From NCBI GenBank assembly GCA_944353735.1, contig CALVPU010000098.1, forward strand, positions 1 to 13,892: a DNA stretch of 13,892 bases, given 5' to 3'. Source of the DNA: an uncultured Eubacteriales bacterium (lineage in GTDB: Bacteria > Bacillota > Clostridia > Christensenellales > Aristaeellaceae). The notes under the pieces are model-generated. The model saw only the letters and a program-made list of their open reading frames with translations, was not told the origin of the DNA and ran no database searches. A program made the position numbers and the translations under genes. This document shows, one piece after another, positions 1 through 8,627 of the stretch (its first letter is position 1; every line of letters begins with the position of its first letter).

Positions 1-1
1 G

Positions 2-1330
2 CTGATCAAGACCGGATCGGTGGTGGCGGCGGTGGACCGGCAGGGAATGTGCGAGCTGTTCGGGCTCGGACCGGCGCGCACGCCGGGCAAGACGCCGCTG
101 CGGGACGTGCGTGCGCTGGAACCGGGCTGCGCGCTGATTGGCGAGTCCGGCGCGCTTCGCACGGCGCGCTACTTTGCGCTGCGCTGGGAAGCGCACCGCG
201 AGGATGAGGCGGAGACGGTGCGCCACACGCGGGCGCTGCTTGACCGCGCGGTGGACGACATCGCGCCGCTCGCCCCGGCGGCGATGCTCTCCGGCGGGCT
301 GGATTCGACGGCGCTGACTGCCATGCTCGCCCGGCGCATGGGGAGGCTGGCGTCGTTCTCCGTCGACTATCGCGACAACGACGAGGACTTCCGCCCCAGT
401 GCGTTCTGCCCCGAGCGCGACGCGCCCTACGCCGAGATGGCGGCAAGGGCGTTCGGCACGGATCACCGCGTGGTCGTGCTCGAACAGGCGGCGCTGGCGG
501 GTGCGCTCTCGGAAGCGGTCTCCGCGCGCGGTTTCCCCGGCATGGCGGACGTCGACAGTTCGCTGATGCTCTTCGCGGCGAAGATCGCCGGGCGGACCTC
601 GATCGCGGTCTCCGGCGAGTGCGGCGACGAAGTGTTCGGCGGATATCCCTGGTTCCGCGGGCAGGCGGCGCTTGACGGGGACGCGTTTCCCTGGTCGGGT
701 TCGCTGGCGCTGCGCGAGTCCGTCCTGCGCCCGCAGGTGCGCGCCAAGCTCGATCTGCGCGGCTATGTGCGCGCGACCGTGCAGACTGCCATCGAGCGCA
801 CGGGCATCGACTGCGCGCCGGACGACCGGGAAAATACCCTGCGGTGCATGCAGCTGCTCTGCCTGTGGTTTTTCATGCCCAACCTGCAGGAACGCGCCGT
901 GCGCATGTGCGAGCACTGCGGACTCGAGGTGTTGACGCCGCTATGCGACGAGCGGCTGGTCCAGTACGTGCTCAACGTGCCCTGGCGGATGAAGTTCATG
1001 GGCGGCATGGAAAAGGGGCTCTTCCGCGCCGCCGTGCGCGACCTGATGCCGCGCGCGCTCAACGAGCGCAGGAAGAGCCCCTATCCCAAGACGTGCAGTC
1101 CCATCTACACGGAGATCGTCCGCGGCATGACGGCGGCAATGCTCGCCGACCGCGACGCGCCGATTCTCGAGTGGATCGATGCAGAGCGCGTGCGCGAACT
1201 GGCGCAGTCGGCGCTCGATCCCGCCGAGACGCCGTGGTTTGGTCAATTGATGGCGGGCCCGCAGATGCTCGCCTACCTGCTTCAGGTAAACACGTGGATG
1301 CGCGAGCGCAACGTCACGGTGTCGCTGTGA
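2..1330 (+). CDS. asnB: Asparagine synthase (glutamine-hydrolysing), 5' truncated
   Basis: Makes asparagine from aspartate, ATP and glutamine-derived ammonia in the cytosol. The frame is open from base 2, so the true start and most of the N-terminal glutaminase domain lie outside the window; the GTG at 20 is internal. The visible 442 residues begin with the end of the glutaminase domain (CELFGLGPARTPGK, then the LEPG turn). The synthetase domain follows, with the ATP-pyrophosphatase P-loop SGGLDS at visible residues 97-102 and the motif SGECGDEVFGGYPWF. The C-terminus has the family signature RRKSPYPKT. Full-length bacterial AsnB is about 600 residues, so roughly a quarter is missing. The 3' end overlaps the convergent lipoprotein gene by 17 bp, so there is no room for a terminator between them. 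The family assignment is firm. Asparagine as the product is inferred; related enzymes modify other carboxylates. Confidence 0.93.
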   Translation: MIKTGSVVAAVDRQGMCELFGLGPARTPGKTPLRDVRALEPGCALIGESGALRTARYFALRWEAHREDEAETVRHTRALLDRAVDDIAPLAPAAMLSGGLDSTALTAMLARRMGRLASFSVDYRDNDEDFRPSAFCPERDAPYAEMAARAFGTDHRVVVLEQAALAGALSEAVSARGFPGMADVDSSLMLFAAKIAGRTSIAVSGECGDEVFGGYPWFRGQAALDGDAFPWSGSLALRESVLRPQVRAKLDLRGYVRATVQTAIERTGIDCAPDDRENTLRCMQLLCLWFFMPNLQERAVRMCEHCGLEVLTPLCDERLVQYVLNVPWRMKFMGGMEKGLFRAAVRDLMPRALNERRKSPYPKTCSPIYTEIVRGMTAAMLADRDAPILEWIDAERVRELAQSALDPAETPWFGQLMAGPQMLAYLLQVNTWMRERNVTVSL

Positions 1331-2852
1331 TTTCCGGGACGGTCGTCGGCTCCGGAGAGACGAGGCCGGGATTGGGGAGGAGGACGCTCTTGAGATAGAT
1401 GCTTCCGGAAAGCGTCTGGGCGGAAATCCCCTCGATGTAGAAGCGAACGCCGTCGATGCCCTCCAGCTCGCACAGCGTGTTTACGATGGCGTAGACGACG
1501 CCGCGCTCCGCCGTGGCGTCCAGCGCCTGAGCCTGCCGGTAGAAGTTGGCTGAGAGGTTGACCTGGGCGATGCCGCCGGCGACGGAAATCCCGAGGATGT
1601 CGTCGTGGTAGACGCCCGCCGGAAGGACCGGCGCGCCGTCATCCTGCGCCAGCATGGCGTCCATCAGCGCGCAGAGCACGCTCAGCGGAGAGCGGACGCG
1701 CACCATCGACACGGCACGTTCGACGCGTTCGAACGTGCCGTCCGCATGCGGAAGGTACAGCGCCACGGCGCTGCCGACGAAGGGCGCGAAGTCGTCGCGG
1801 CGGATCAGTCCGTCCGCGAATTCGATCTGCACATCGCCGATGGCGCACTGCCCGACGCGCTCGCCGTCGATCTCCATGGCGATGGCGTCGATTTCTGGCA
1901 CGAACGAGCAGATGGTCAGCGCCACCGAGCCGATCAGCAGCCCGTCGTCCAATCCCGCCAGCGCCAGGTAGTTGCGCAGCGTGGAGGAGAACTGCAGCGT
2001 CAGGACGCGCTCGCCGGCGGGCGTGACCGCGATCGTCGGGTTGTCCACCAGCAGGTCGGCGCCCTCGGGAATGGATGCGGTTGCGCTCGGCGTGGTGAGC
2101 GGCCCCTCGCCCAGCGCGCGGATCAATCCAGAGGCGTAGTCGCTGCCGTCAAAGGTGACCGCGCGCAGTTCCGGGACAAGCCATCCGTCCGCCGCGGAGG
2201 GAAAGTACAGCGCCGCCGTGCGCTCGATGGTGCCGGTTTCGGATTCGATGAAGTATTCGCGCTCGGCGCTCATCTGCGCGTAGGTGGAGGTAATGGAAGC
2301 GCAGGGCTCGGTCTGCACGCCGGGCGGCAGCGAGGCGATCGCCTGACTGCGACCGTCGACGAGCACGCTCACACCCTCGACGCCTGCAATGGACAGCAGC
2401 GTGTTGCCGATCGACGCCAGCATCATCAGGCATTCCTGATCGCTGCTTGTGCCGAGGGCGTCCAGCGAGAGGTTGACCGTGGCGATGCCGCAGGCGAACT
2501 CGACGTCCAGCAGCTGCGTCTGCGCGGGAATGGCGTTCAGCCGGTCGGGCGAGACGGGGGAGCGCAGCAGTGCGTCGACCGCCTCCTCGCAGAGGTTTTC
2601 GTCCGGCGAGACGGCGAGACTGCGCGTGACGGTGGAGAACGATGTGCCGTCGGCGGACACGTACGACAGCGTCACGCTCGCCGGCGCCGCATCCACCGTT
2701 TCGCCGAGGATCATGTTCGACGGTTCATCGGCGGGTTCGGGCAGCACGATCTCCGCCTCGGTCTCGGGCGCATAGGGGTCGCGGGCGCATCCCGCCGCCG
2801 ACAGGCAGAGCGCCGCGATGAGAAGCGCCGCCAGTGCGCGCTTGATGGTCAT
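1314..2852 (-). CDS. Lipoprotein with three GerMN-like domains
   Basis: A 512-residue exported lipoprotein. A hydrophobic signal peptide ends in the lipobox LSAAGC, with Cys22 as the lipidated residue. The start ATG is preceded by AAGGGAG at 7 nt spacing. Three repeats of the GerMN fold (the domain of spore germination protein GerM and actinobacterial LpqB) can be read at about residues 59-168, 213-332 and 361-476. Each runs from a strand of the type ALYxPxADG, through an ALLxxP or ALGEGP helix and an IPxG turn, to a strand such as ATVNLS or AQVNLS, then a helix with IxNTL and an IDG-type strand. The middle copy is the most divergent. The tail is rich in Pro, Thr and Glu. It is the last gene of the operon, 78 bp after the sensor kinase, so it probably acts outside the membrane with that kinase or on peptidoglycan. 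A role in germination is not shown; the domain occurs in non-spore contexts. Confidence 0.85.
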   Translation of the reverse strand: MTIKRALAALLIAALCLSAAGCARDPYAPETEAEIVLPEPADEPSNMILGETVDAAPASVTLSYVSADGTSFSTVTRSLAVSPDENLCEEAVDALLRSPVSPDRLNAIPAQTQLLDVEFACGIATVNLSLDALGTSSDQECLMMLASIGNTLLSIAGVEGVSVLVDGRSQAIASLPPGVQTEPCASITSTYAQMSAEREYFIESETGTIERTAALYFPSAADGWLVPELRAVTFDGSDYASGLIRALGEGPLTTPSATASIPEGADLLVDNPTIAVTPAGERVLTLQFSSTLRNYLALAGLDDGLLIGSVALTICSFVPEIDAIAMEIDGERVGQCAIGDVQIEFADGLIRRDDFAPFVGSAVALYLPHADGTFERVERAVSMVRVRSPLSVLCALMDAMLAQDDGAPVLPAGVYHDDILGISVAGGIAQVNLSANFYRQAQALDATAERGVVYAIVNTLCELEGIDGVRFYIEGISAQTLSGSIYLKSVLLPNPGLVSPEPTTVPEITATP

Positions 2853-2930
2853 CCCACTGCTCCCTTCCTCAGAGTTTTTCTGGAAATCTGCATCCCTCGC
2901 CGCGCGGCATTCCGGCGCGTTGCGCGGGCG

Positions 2931-4392
2931 TCAATCCTTTTTCGCCGCCAGCGGCAGCTCGATGGTGAACGTCGTGCCCTTGCCTTCCTCGCTGGCGGCG
3001 CTGATCGTGCCGCCGTGCAGCAGGACGATCTGCTTGACGATGGACAGCCCCAGTCCGGTGCCGCCCGTGGCGCGCGAGCGCGCCTTGTCCACGCGGTAGA
3101 AGCGGTCGAATATGTGCGGCAGATCCTCGGCGGGAATGCCAATGCCCGTGTCGGACACGCGGATCACGGCGCGCCTGCCGGCGCGGGAGATGCTGGCGTG
3201 CACTTCGCCGCCGCGCGGCGTATACTTGATGGCGTTGTCGATGACGTTGTAGAGCACCTGCTGGAGTTTGACGCTGTCGCCGGTGACCTCCACGGATTCG
3301 CGTCCGGTGCAGTCCAGCTCGATGCCGTTTTCGCGCGCCAGAGGCGCCAGGCGCTTGACCTGCTCCAGCAGCAGCTCGTTCAGATCGATATCGGCGCTGT
3401 TGAGGCGCATGCCGCCGCTGTCGATGTTGACCAGCGTCAGCAGGTCCGATACGATGCGGCTCAGGCGGTCGATCTCCTTGTTGACGTCGTTGAGAAATTC
3501 CTTCGTCATGCCGGGATCGAGCGGGTCCTGATAGAGGATCGTCTCGATGAGGATCTTCATCGTGCTCAGCGGGGTCTTCAGCTCGTGCGAGGCGTTGGAG
3601 ACAAACTGGTTGCGCGTCTTGTCCAGCAGCGCCAGCCGCTCGGACATGCTGTTGAACGCCGTCGCCAGCTCGGCAAATTCGTTGCGACCGCGAACGACGA
3701 CGCGCGCGCTGAAATCGCCCGCCGCCATCTTGGCGATGCCCTCGCGCAGTTCGCCCACGGGGCGCGTGATGGTGCGCAGCAGAAACACGCTCATGAGGAT
3801 GACCAGCGCCGCCACCACCACCAGCCATGCGAGGATGCGGATGCGGATGTCGTTTAAGCTCTCGTAGATGTCCTGCACCTGCGACAGGTAGATGACCGCG
3901 CCGATGCGCTCGCCGCTGGCAGCGTCGATGGGCGCGGCAAACGCGCCGGTCATCAGATCGGAATAGGGCAGGGCGTTCAGCGCCGTGTTCAGCCAGCCGG
4001 CATCCTCGCTCGCGGCGTCGTAAAAGCCGTAGCTCGATGCGCCGCCGCCGAGCACCTCCGCCGCCTCGACGCTTTCCAGCCGCGTGCCGTTGAGCAGCGA
4101 CAGCGTGTCCACCTGCACGACGCCGTAGCGGTCGAGCACCAGCACGCGGCTGGCGCCGCCGGCGCAGGTCTCGCGCGCGGCGGCGTAGACGGCGGCGACG
4201 TCCAGCGCCGCGAACGGGGCGCGCACCTGCTCCGCGAGCGCATCCGCCACGCGCTGGTCGTCGCGCACGCGCTGCGTAAACAGATATTCGCCCACCAGCT
4301 GGATCAGCGAAACGCCTACCACGGAGAAGGCGACGCCGATGATCAGCAGGTAGGCGACGAGTATCTTCCAGCGGATCGAGTATAGCCCGGCT

Positions 4393-4421
<29 letters not shown>
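2931..4421 (-). CDS. Sensor histidine kinase, HAMP type (WalK/PhoR/MtrB-like)
   Basis: Membrane sensor kinase of 496 residues that should phosphorylate the response regulator encoded just upstream. Domains in order: transmembrane helix about 19-42; extracytoplasmic sensor region about 43-192; second helix about 195-216; HAMP about 217-270; dimerisation and phosphoacceptor helix with SHELKTP (His279); ATPase domain with N box around Asn396, G1 box DTGIGIP (424-430), F box FDRFYR and G2 box GGTGLGLS (453-460). No PAS domain is visible between HAMP and the H box, unlike classical WalK. The sensor region has the size of a double-Cache or PDC-like fold, but I cannot prove the fold. The only canonical start is a TTG that overlaps the regulator gene by 29 bp. 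A GGGGAG sequence directly abuts this TTG, which is too close for a normal ribosome binding site, so the exact start is uncertain and translation is probably coupled. Confidence 0.92.
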
Positions 4422-5082
<661 letters not shown>

Positions 5083-5160
5083 GTGGGAACCTCCTTGAGC
5101 GCCCCTTCGGCGTCGGATTCAACAGAGCCGAAATTTTGCGTTCATGATTTTGTCATTATT

Positions 5161-5189
5161 ATTATACACGATTGAACCGGGCATTTCAA
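5161..5189 (-). promoter_or_regulatory. Sigma-A promoter of the two-component/lipoprotein operon
   Basis: On the minus strand TTGAAA (5189-5184) is followed after exactly 17 nt by a perfect TATAAT (5166-5161). The start point would be near 5154, leaving a leader of about 70 nt before the GTG of the response regulator. The region is AT-rich compared with its surroundings. Confidence 0.8.
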
Positions 5190-5226
5190 GGGCGGGTTTG
5201 TAAATGTTAGGATTTTCTGCCCGCAC

Positions 5227-5255
5227 TGTACAAACGCGCCGCGAGGTGGTATAAT
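5227..5255 (+). promoter_or_regulatory. Extended -10 promoter of the D,D-carboxypeptidase gene
   Basis: TGTACA (5227-5232, 4 of 6 matches to the -35 consensus), a 17-nt spacer, and TATAAT at 5250-5255 preceded by TG one base upstream (TGGTATAAT, extended -10). Transcription would start near 5262. An in-frame ATG at 5254 lies inside this -10 box and therefore cannot be the translational start; the ATG at 5317 is. Confidence 0.75.
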
Positions 5256-5316
5256 GAAGGACGTATCTGGATACGGTCATACCGGGCGAATGCCCCTTGG
5301 AGGTTGGAGGAAGAAG

Positions 5317-6837
5317 ATGCGCACCCGTGCAATCCGCTGTCTGGCGTCGCTGATCGCGATCGCGCTTTTGCTGTTGTTCGCTGCGCCCGCTCTGGCGGCG
5401 CCGTCGGATTACGATGCGAGCGCGCCGCAGACGCTGGCGGCGGATCAGCTCTACGCGGACGCAGCCATTGTCATCGACGCAGACACCGGCGAAGTCCTCT
5501 TCACCAAGAATGCCAGCGCGCGGATGTATCCCGCAAGCACGACGAAGATCATGACGCTGCTGCTGGCGCTGGAGACCGGATGGGATCTGGACACGGTGGT
5601 GACCATTCCGCCCGAGGCGCAGAACATCGCCGCGGACAGCTCGATCGTGCCGGTCTATGCCGGCGAGACGATGACCTTTCGCGACCTGCTCTACGGCATG
5701 ATGCTGCGTTCCGGCAACGACGCGGCGAACGCCGTCGCCGTGCTGGTGAGCGGCTCCGTGCCCGCGTTTGTCGAGCGCATGAATGCCCGCGCCGCCGAGC
5801 TGGGCTGCACGGATACGCATTTCGCCAACGCCCACGGCTATCACGACGACAACCACTACACGACCGCGCAGGACATGGCGCGCATCGCGCAGGCGGGCAT
5901 GCAGAACGAGACCTTCCGCCAGATTGTGTCCACTTACGCCTACACGCTCAACATTTCCGGTCGCGGCGAGGTGCCGATCACCAACGGCAACCTGATGATC
6001 AACCCCGATGGCGCGTACTACGACGAGGACTGCATCGGCATCAAGACCGGCTTTCACAGCCGCGCAGGCTACTGCTTCATTGGCGCGGCGGCGCGCGACG
6101 GCGTGTCGCTGATCACCGTCGCGCTCGGCTGTGAGCAGCGGGAATACACGTGGACCGATACTTCGCGGCTGTTTGACTTCGGCTTTTCCTGCTATACGGG
6201 CTACTCCGTCGGACAGATGTTCGAGCTGGCGGGCGATGAAATCGCCGCCATCCGCGTCTCCAACGCCGCCGAGGACGACGAGATGGGCGGACTGCTGACG
6301 CTGGAGATCACCAACATCAGCGATTCCGAATATGAGCGCATGGTGCGCACGGGCGATGAAGTTGGGCTTGACGCGGCGCTGGCGGACTTTGTGGCGCGAT
6401 CGTCGGTTGTCCCCGTCAGCGACCTCGCCGCGCCGGTCGTCGAGGGCGAGATCATCGGCAGTTTTTCCTACACGGCGCTGGACGGCGAGGAGATTACCGC
6501 TACGGTCATCGCCGGGCGCAGCGTGGAGGAGCAGCCGGAGCCGACGACGGTGTACGACGTGTTCCCCTTCCTGCGCGTGTTCGACAGCACGCTGGTCAAG
6601 CTGCTGGCAATCGTGCTGGCGCTGCTGGTGCTCGTGCTGATTCTCCGCGCACGCGCGGCGCGCCGCCGCCGGGAGCGCAGGCGTCAGGAACTGTACGAGC
6701 AGCGCCGCCGCGAGTACATGCAGCGCCGCCGCGCCGCCGAGCGCAGCTACTACGACCGCCGCCCGCCGTCCCGCCGCCCCGCGTCGGGCACGCGCCGCCC
6801 GCCACAGAGGACGGGGCGGAACAGACGCCGCGACTGA
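5317..6837 (+). CDS. D-alanyl-D-alanine carboxypeptidase (PBP5/DacF type), membrane-anchored
   Basis: Serine peptidase that trims the terminal D-Ala from peptidoglycan pentapeptides outside the membrane. The ATG at 5317 is chosen because GGAGG sits 6 nt upstream and a clean signal peptide follows, with hydrophobic core SLIAIALLLLF and likely cleavage after ALA (residue 27). This gives 506 residues. All three penicillin-binding motifs are present: STTK with nucleophile Ser74, SGN at 132-134 and KTG at 243-245. A beta-rich C-terminal domain typical of PBP5 follows (about 300-400). Instead of the amphipathic anchor of PBP5, a true transmembrane helix (about 426-443) is followed by a cytoplasmic tail of about 62 residues with more than 20 arginines. 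The gene is divergent from the two-component operon and ends just before a strong terminator. Family and activity are well supported; whether it is the vegetative or sporulation (DacF) enzyme is not decidable. Confidence 0.94.
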   Translation: MRTRAIRCLASLIAIALLLLFAAPALAAPSDYDASAPQTLAADQLYADAAIVIDADTGEVLFTKNASARMYPASTTKIMTLLLALETGWDLDTVVTIPPEAQNIAADSSIVPVYAGETMTFRDLLYGMMLRSGNDAANAVAVLVSGSVPAFVERMNARAAELGCTDTHFANAHGYHDDNHYTTAQDMARIAQAGMQNETFRQIVSTYAYTLNISGRGEVPITNGNLMINPDGAYYDEDCIGIKTGFHSRAGYCFIGAAARDGVSLITVALGCEQREYTWTDTSRLFDFGFSCYTGYSVGQMFELAGDEIAAIRVSNAAEDDEMGGLLTLEITNISDSEYERMVRTGDEVGLDAALADFVARSSVVPVSDLAAPVVEGEIIGSFSYTALDGEEITATVIAGRSVEEQPEPTTVYDVFPFLRVFDSTLVKLLAIVLALLVLVLILRARAARRRRERRRQELYEQRRREYMQRRRAAERSYYDRRPPSRRPASGTRRPPQRTGRNRRRD

Positions 6838-6861
6838 GCGCGATTTTTCCCGCAAGTGCAT

Positions 6862-6905
6862 AAAGCCCTCCGGACGTTCCATACTGGAACCAACGGAGGG
6901 CTTTT
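6862..6905 (+). terminator. Strong Rho-independent terminator after the carboxypeptidase gene
   Basis: Stem arms AAAGCCCTCCG (6862-6872) and CGGAGGGCTTT (6894-6904) are perfectly complementary. An inner stem GTTCCA (6876-6881) / TGGAAC (6885-6890) with a 3-nt loop extends it, separated by a 3x3 internal loop. The 3' arm runs into TTTT. Because A-runs also precede the hairpin it could work on the other strand as well. The 3' arm GGAGGG doubles as the ribosome binding site of the next frame. Confidence 0.88.
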
Positions 6906-6908
6906 GCA

Positions 6909-8627
6909 ATGAAGTGGAATGGCTTTGGAATCGGGAAAGCGGCGCGGTGGATGCGCTGCGCGGCATGGCGGATGCGCGCGCGCCGCATCCGCGCGCGGCT
7001 CGCGGCGGGATGCGTGAAGTCGGAACGGACGGATGGAATGAACGGCGCTCGCAGCGTGCTGATCCAGTCCGGCGCAGACCGTTTCGGCGGCGCGGGTGAT
7101 GCGCCTCGCAGGCAGCGGCGCAGCGCGCACGGGTTTCTGGCATTTTGGCGCGGTGTGGCGGGCGGCATCGGCTCAACGCGCGCGTGGGCGAAAGCGGCAT
7201 TGCTGAAATCAGCTGTGCCCGGCGCTGGGCGGTCGGAAGGCGCGTGCGCCCTGAATCGCGCGGAGCAGGCTCCAGCGAAACAGATGCCGCAGTGCAAGAA
7301 CGCCGGACATGCGCTGGGCGACGGCTGGCTTGTGCGAATGCGCGCGGCAACGCGCGCGTGGGCGGAAAATGCCTGCGCGATGCTTGGGAAGGCGAAGTGC
7401 CGCGCGGGCGAGCGCCTTCGGAAGGTGATCGCGTGGATCAAGCGTGCCGGGAGCGCCGCCGGAAGAACGGCTCGCCGCGTGGCGGGCGGCATATCTGGAG
7501 TGCGCGCGTGGGCAAAAGCGATCGGCTTCCACGGGAGCCGCGCGGGCGAGCGCCTTCGGAAGGTGATCGCGTGGATTAAGCGCGCCGGGAGCGCCGCCGG
7601 AAGAACGGCTCGCCGCGCGGCGGGCAGCATGTCTGGAGTGCGCGCGTGGGCAAAAGCGATCGGTTCTCACGGGAAAGCGCTGTCGCAGCGATTGTTGGCG
7701 CACGTCGTCGCAGGACGAAAGCGCCTGTCGGCGCAGACCGCGCTGTGCGTGCGGAAGTGGAGAGCGAAGGTGTGGTCGCGCATCCAGAAACGCGCCGCGG
7801 CGCGCGGTGCGCTTGCGGGAAAATCCTGTGCGGACTTGCGGGAATCAGCTGTGTCCGACGCTGGACAGGCAGAAAGTGCGTGCGCCCTGAATCGCGCGGA
7901 ACGGGTTCCAGCGAAGCGGACGCCGCGGCGCAGGGCTATCTTGAATGCGCACGTTCCGCGCCGGGTGGTGCGCTGGCTCTGGGCGCAGCGCGAGCCGATT
8001 GGCTACTACGCCATGCTCGCGACGGTGCTCATGGCGCTGGGCGCGGCGGCGTACGGTTATCGTTCCGGCGGCGTCGACCGCGCTGCCGTGCTGTCGCCGG
8101 AAGCCGGAGCGGCGCGCGCCGTACAGGCGGTTCCTGAACCTACGGCGACGCCGGTGCCTGAGCTGGCGCTGCTCGCACCGGTCGCCGGCGAGATCGTTTC
8201 CGGCTATGCCGGGGACGCGCCCGTGTGGTCGGAAGCGCTCGGCATGTGGCAGATCCATCCCGCCGTCGACTTTGCCGCTTCGCCGGGTGAGGCGGTGGTC
8301 GCCGCCGCAGACGGCACGGTGACGGAAGTCTACTGCGATCCGCTCATCGGCAATGTCATCGCCGTCGATTGCGGAGAGGTGGGACAGATGCGCTATGCCT
8401 CGCTGAACACATTGCAGCTCGTGGAGGTTGGCGCGCAGGTGCGGCGTGGCGAGATCATCAGCTCCGCCGGCACGTGCGCCGCGGAGGCGGAACTCGGCGC
8501 GCACGTGCACTTCGAGTACCTTGTCGACGGCAGTCCCACGGATCCGACCGCGCTGTTCGGCGCAGCGTCAGCGCCTGTGCAGGAAGCGCCCGGCGATGCG
8601 GATGGCGTTGGGACGGACGGAACGTAA
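6909..8627 (+). CDS. M23 (LytM) peptidase-domain membrane protein with long basic repeat N-terminus
   Basis: The frame encodes 572 residues. Only the last 200 or so are recognisable: a transmembrane helix (about 365-386, YYAMLATVLMALGAAAYGY), a PEPTATPVPE linker, and an M23 metallopeptidase domain (about 420-560). The zinc ligands are intact: His450 and Asp454 (IHPAVDF) and His534 of HVHFE, with His532 as the usual partner. Such proteins cut peptidoglycan cross-links outside the membrane; the topology also matches SpoIIQ, so a sporulation role is possible. Residues 1-344 are rich in Arg, Ala and Trp, contain tandem repeats of 46 residues and would be cytoplasmic. The start ATG at 6909 has GGAGGG 8 nt upstream, but that sequence is in the terminator arm and no promoter fits in the gap. 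A TTG at 7941 with a weak AGGG would give a normal 228-residue protein. The C-terminal part is secure; the N-terminal 344 residues may not be translated. Confidence 0.75.
   Translation: MKWNGFGIGKAARWMRCAAWRMRARRIRARLAAGCVKSERTDGMNGARSVLIQSGADRFGGAGDAPRRQRRSAHGFLAFWRGVAGGIGSTRAWAKAALLKSAVPGAGRSEGACALNRAEQAPAKQMPQCKNAGHALGDGWLVRMRAATRAWAENACAMLGKAKCRAGERLRKVIAWIKRAGSAAGRTARRVAGGISGVRAWAKAIGFHGSRAGERLRKVIAWIKRAGSAAGRTARRAAGSMSGVRAWAKAIGSHGKALSQRLLAHVVAGRKRLSAQTALCVRKWRAKVWSRIQKRAAARGALAGKSCADLRESAVSDAGQAESACALNRAERVPAKRTPRRRAILNAHVPRRVVRWLWAQREPIGYYAMLATVLMALGAAAYGYRSGGVDRAAVLSPEAGAARAVQAVPEPTATPVPELALLAPVAGEIVSGYAGDAPVWSEALGMWQIHPAVDFAASPGEAVVAAADGTVTEVYCDPLIGNVIAVDCGEVGQMRYASLNTLQLVEVGAQVRRGEIISSAGTCAAEAELGAHVHFEYLVDGSPTDPTALFGAASAPVQEAPGDADGVGTDGT
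7200..7290 (+). repeat. Dispersed direct repeat, copy 1
   Basis: A 91-bp segment that recurs 636 bp downstream at 7836-7926 with about 80% identity by hand alignment. The best conserved core is GTGCGCCCTGAATCGCGCGG. The offset is a multiple of three, so both copies read in the same frame of the M23 gene (SACALNRAE-like peptides). Confidence 0.8.
7399..7674 (+). repeat. Two tandem 138-bp direct repeats
   Basis: Copies at 7399-7536 and 7537-7674 differ at about 8 of 138 positions. The unit is 46 codons long and encodes AGERLRKVIAWIKRAG, then GRTARR, then GVRAWAKAIG. Three differences are synonymous (ATC/ATT, CGT/CGC, GGC/GGT) and four codons change the residue. A shorter related RAWAKA-type segment occurs upstream, around 7145-7195. 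The near identity implies a recent duplication inside the long frame. Confidence 0.9.
7836..7926 (+). repeat. Dispersed direct repeat, copy 2
   Basis: Partner of the 91-bp repeat at 7200-7290, in the same orientation and reading frame. It ends about 15 bp before the alternative TTG start of the M23 domain protein. Confidence 0.8.

Noticed and set aside
1605..3857. 750-codon plus-strand open frame opposite the lipoprotein and kinase genes
   Set aside because: It is the antisense of two genes with clear domains. Its composition is that of a GC-rich shadow frame, with no ribosome binding site and no recognisable domain.
5254..5316. Upstream ATG giving a 527-residue carboxypeptidase
   Set aside because: The ATG lies inside the TATAAT box and has no ribosome binding site. 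The ATG at 5317 has GGAGG and begins a signal peptide.
5119..7350. 743-codon minus-strand open frame opposite the carboxypeptidase gene
   Set aside because: It is antisense to a gene with all three penicillin-binding motifs, and runs through the terminator and both promoters. It is a shadow.
7399..7674. CRISPR array or mobile-element ends
   Set aside because: The repeats are directly abutting, 138 bp, in reading frame, with no spacers, no terminal inverted repeats and no transposase.
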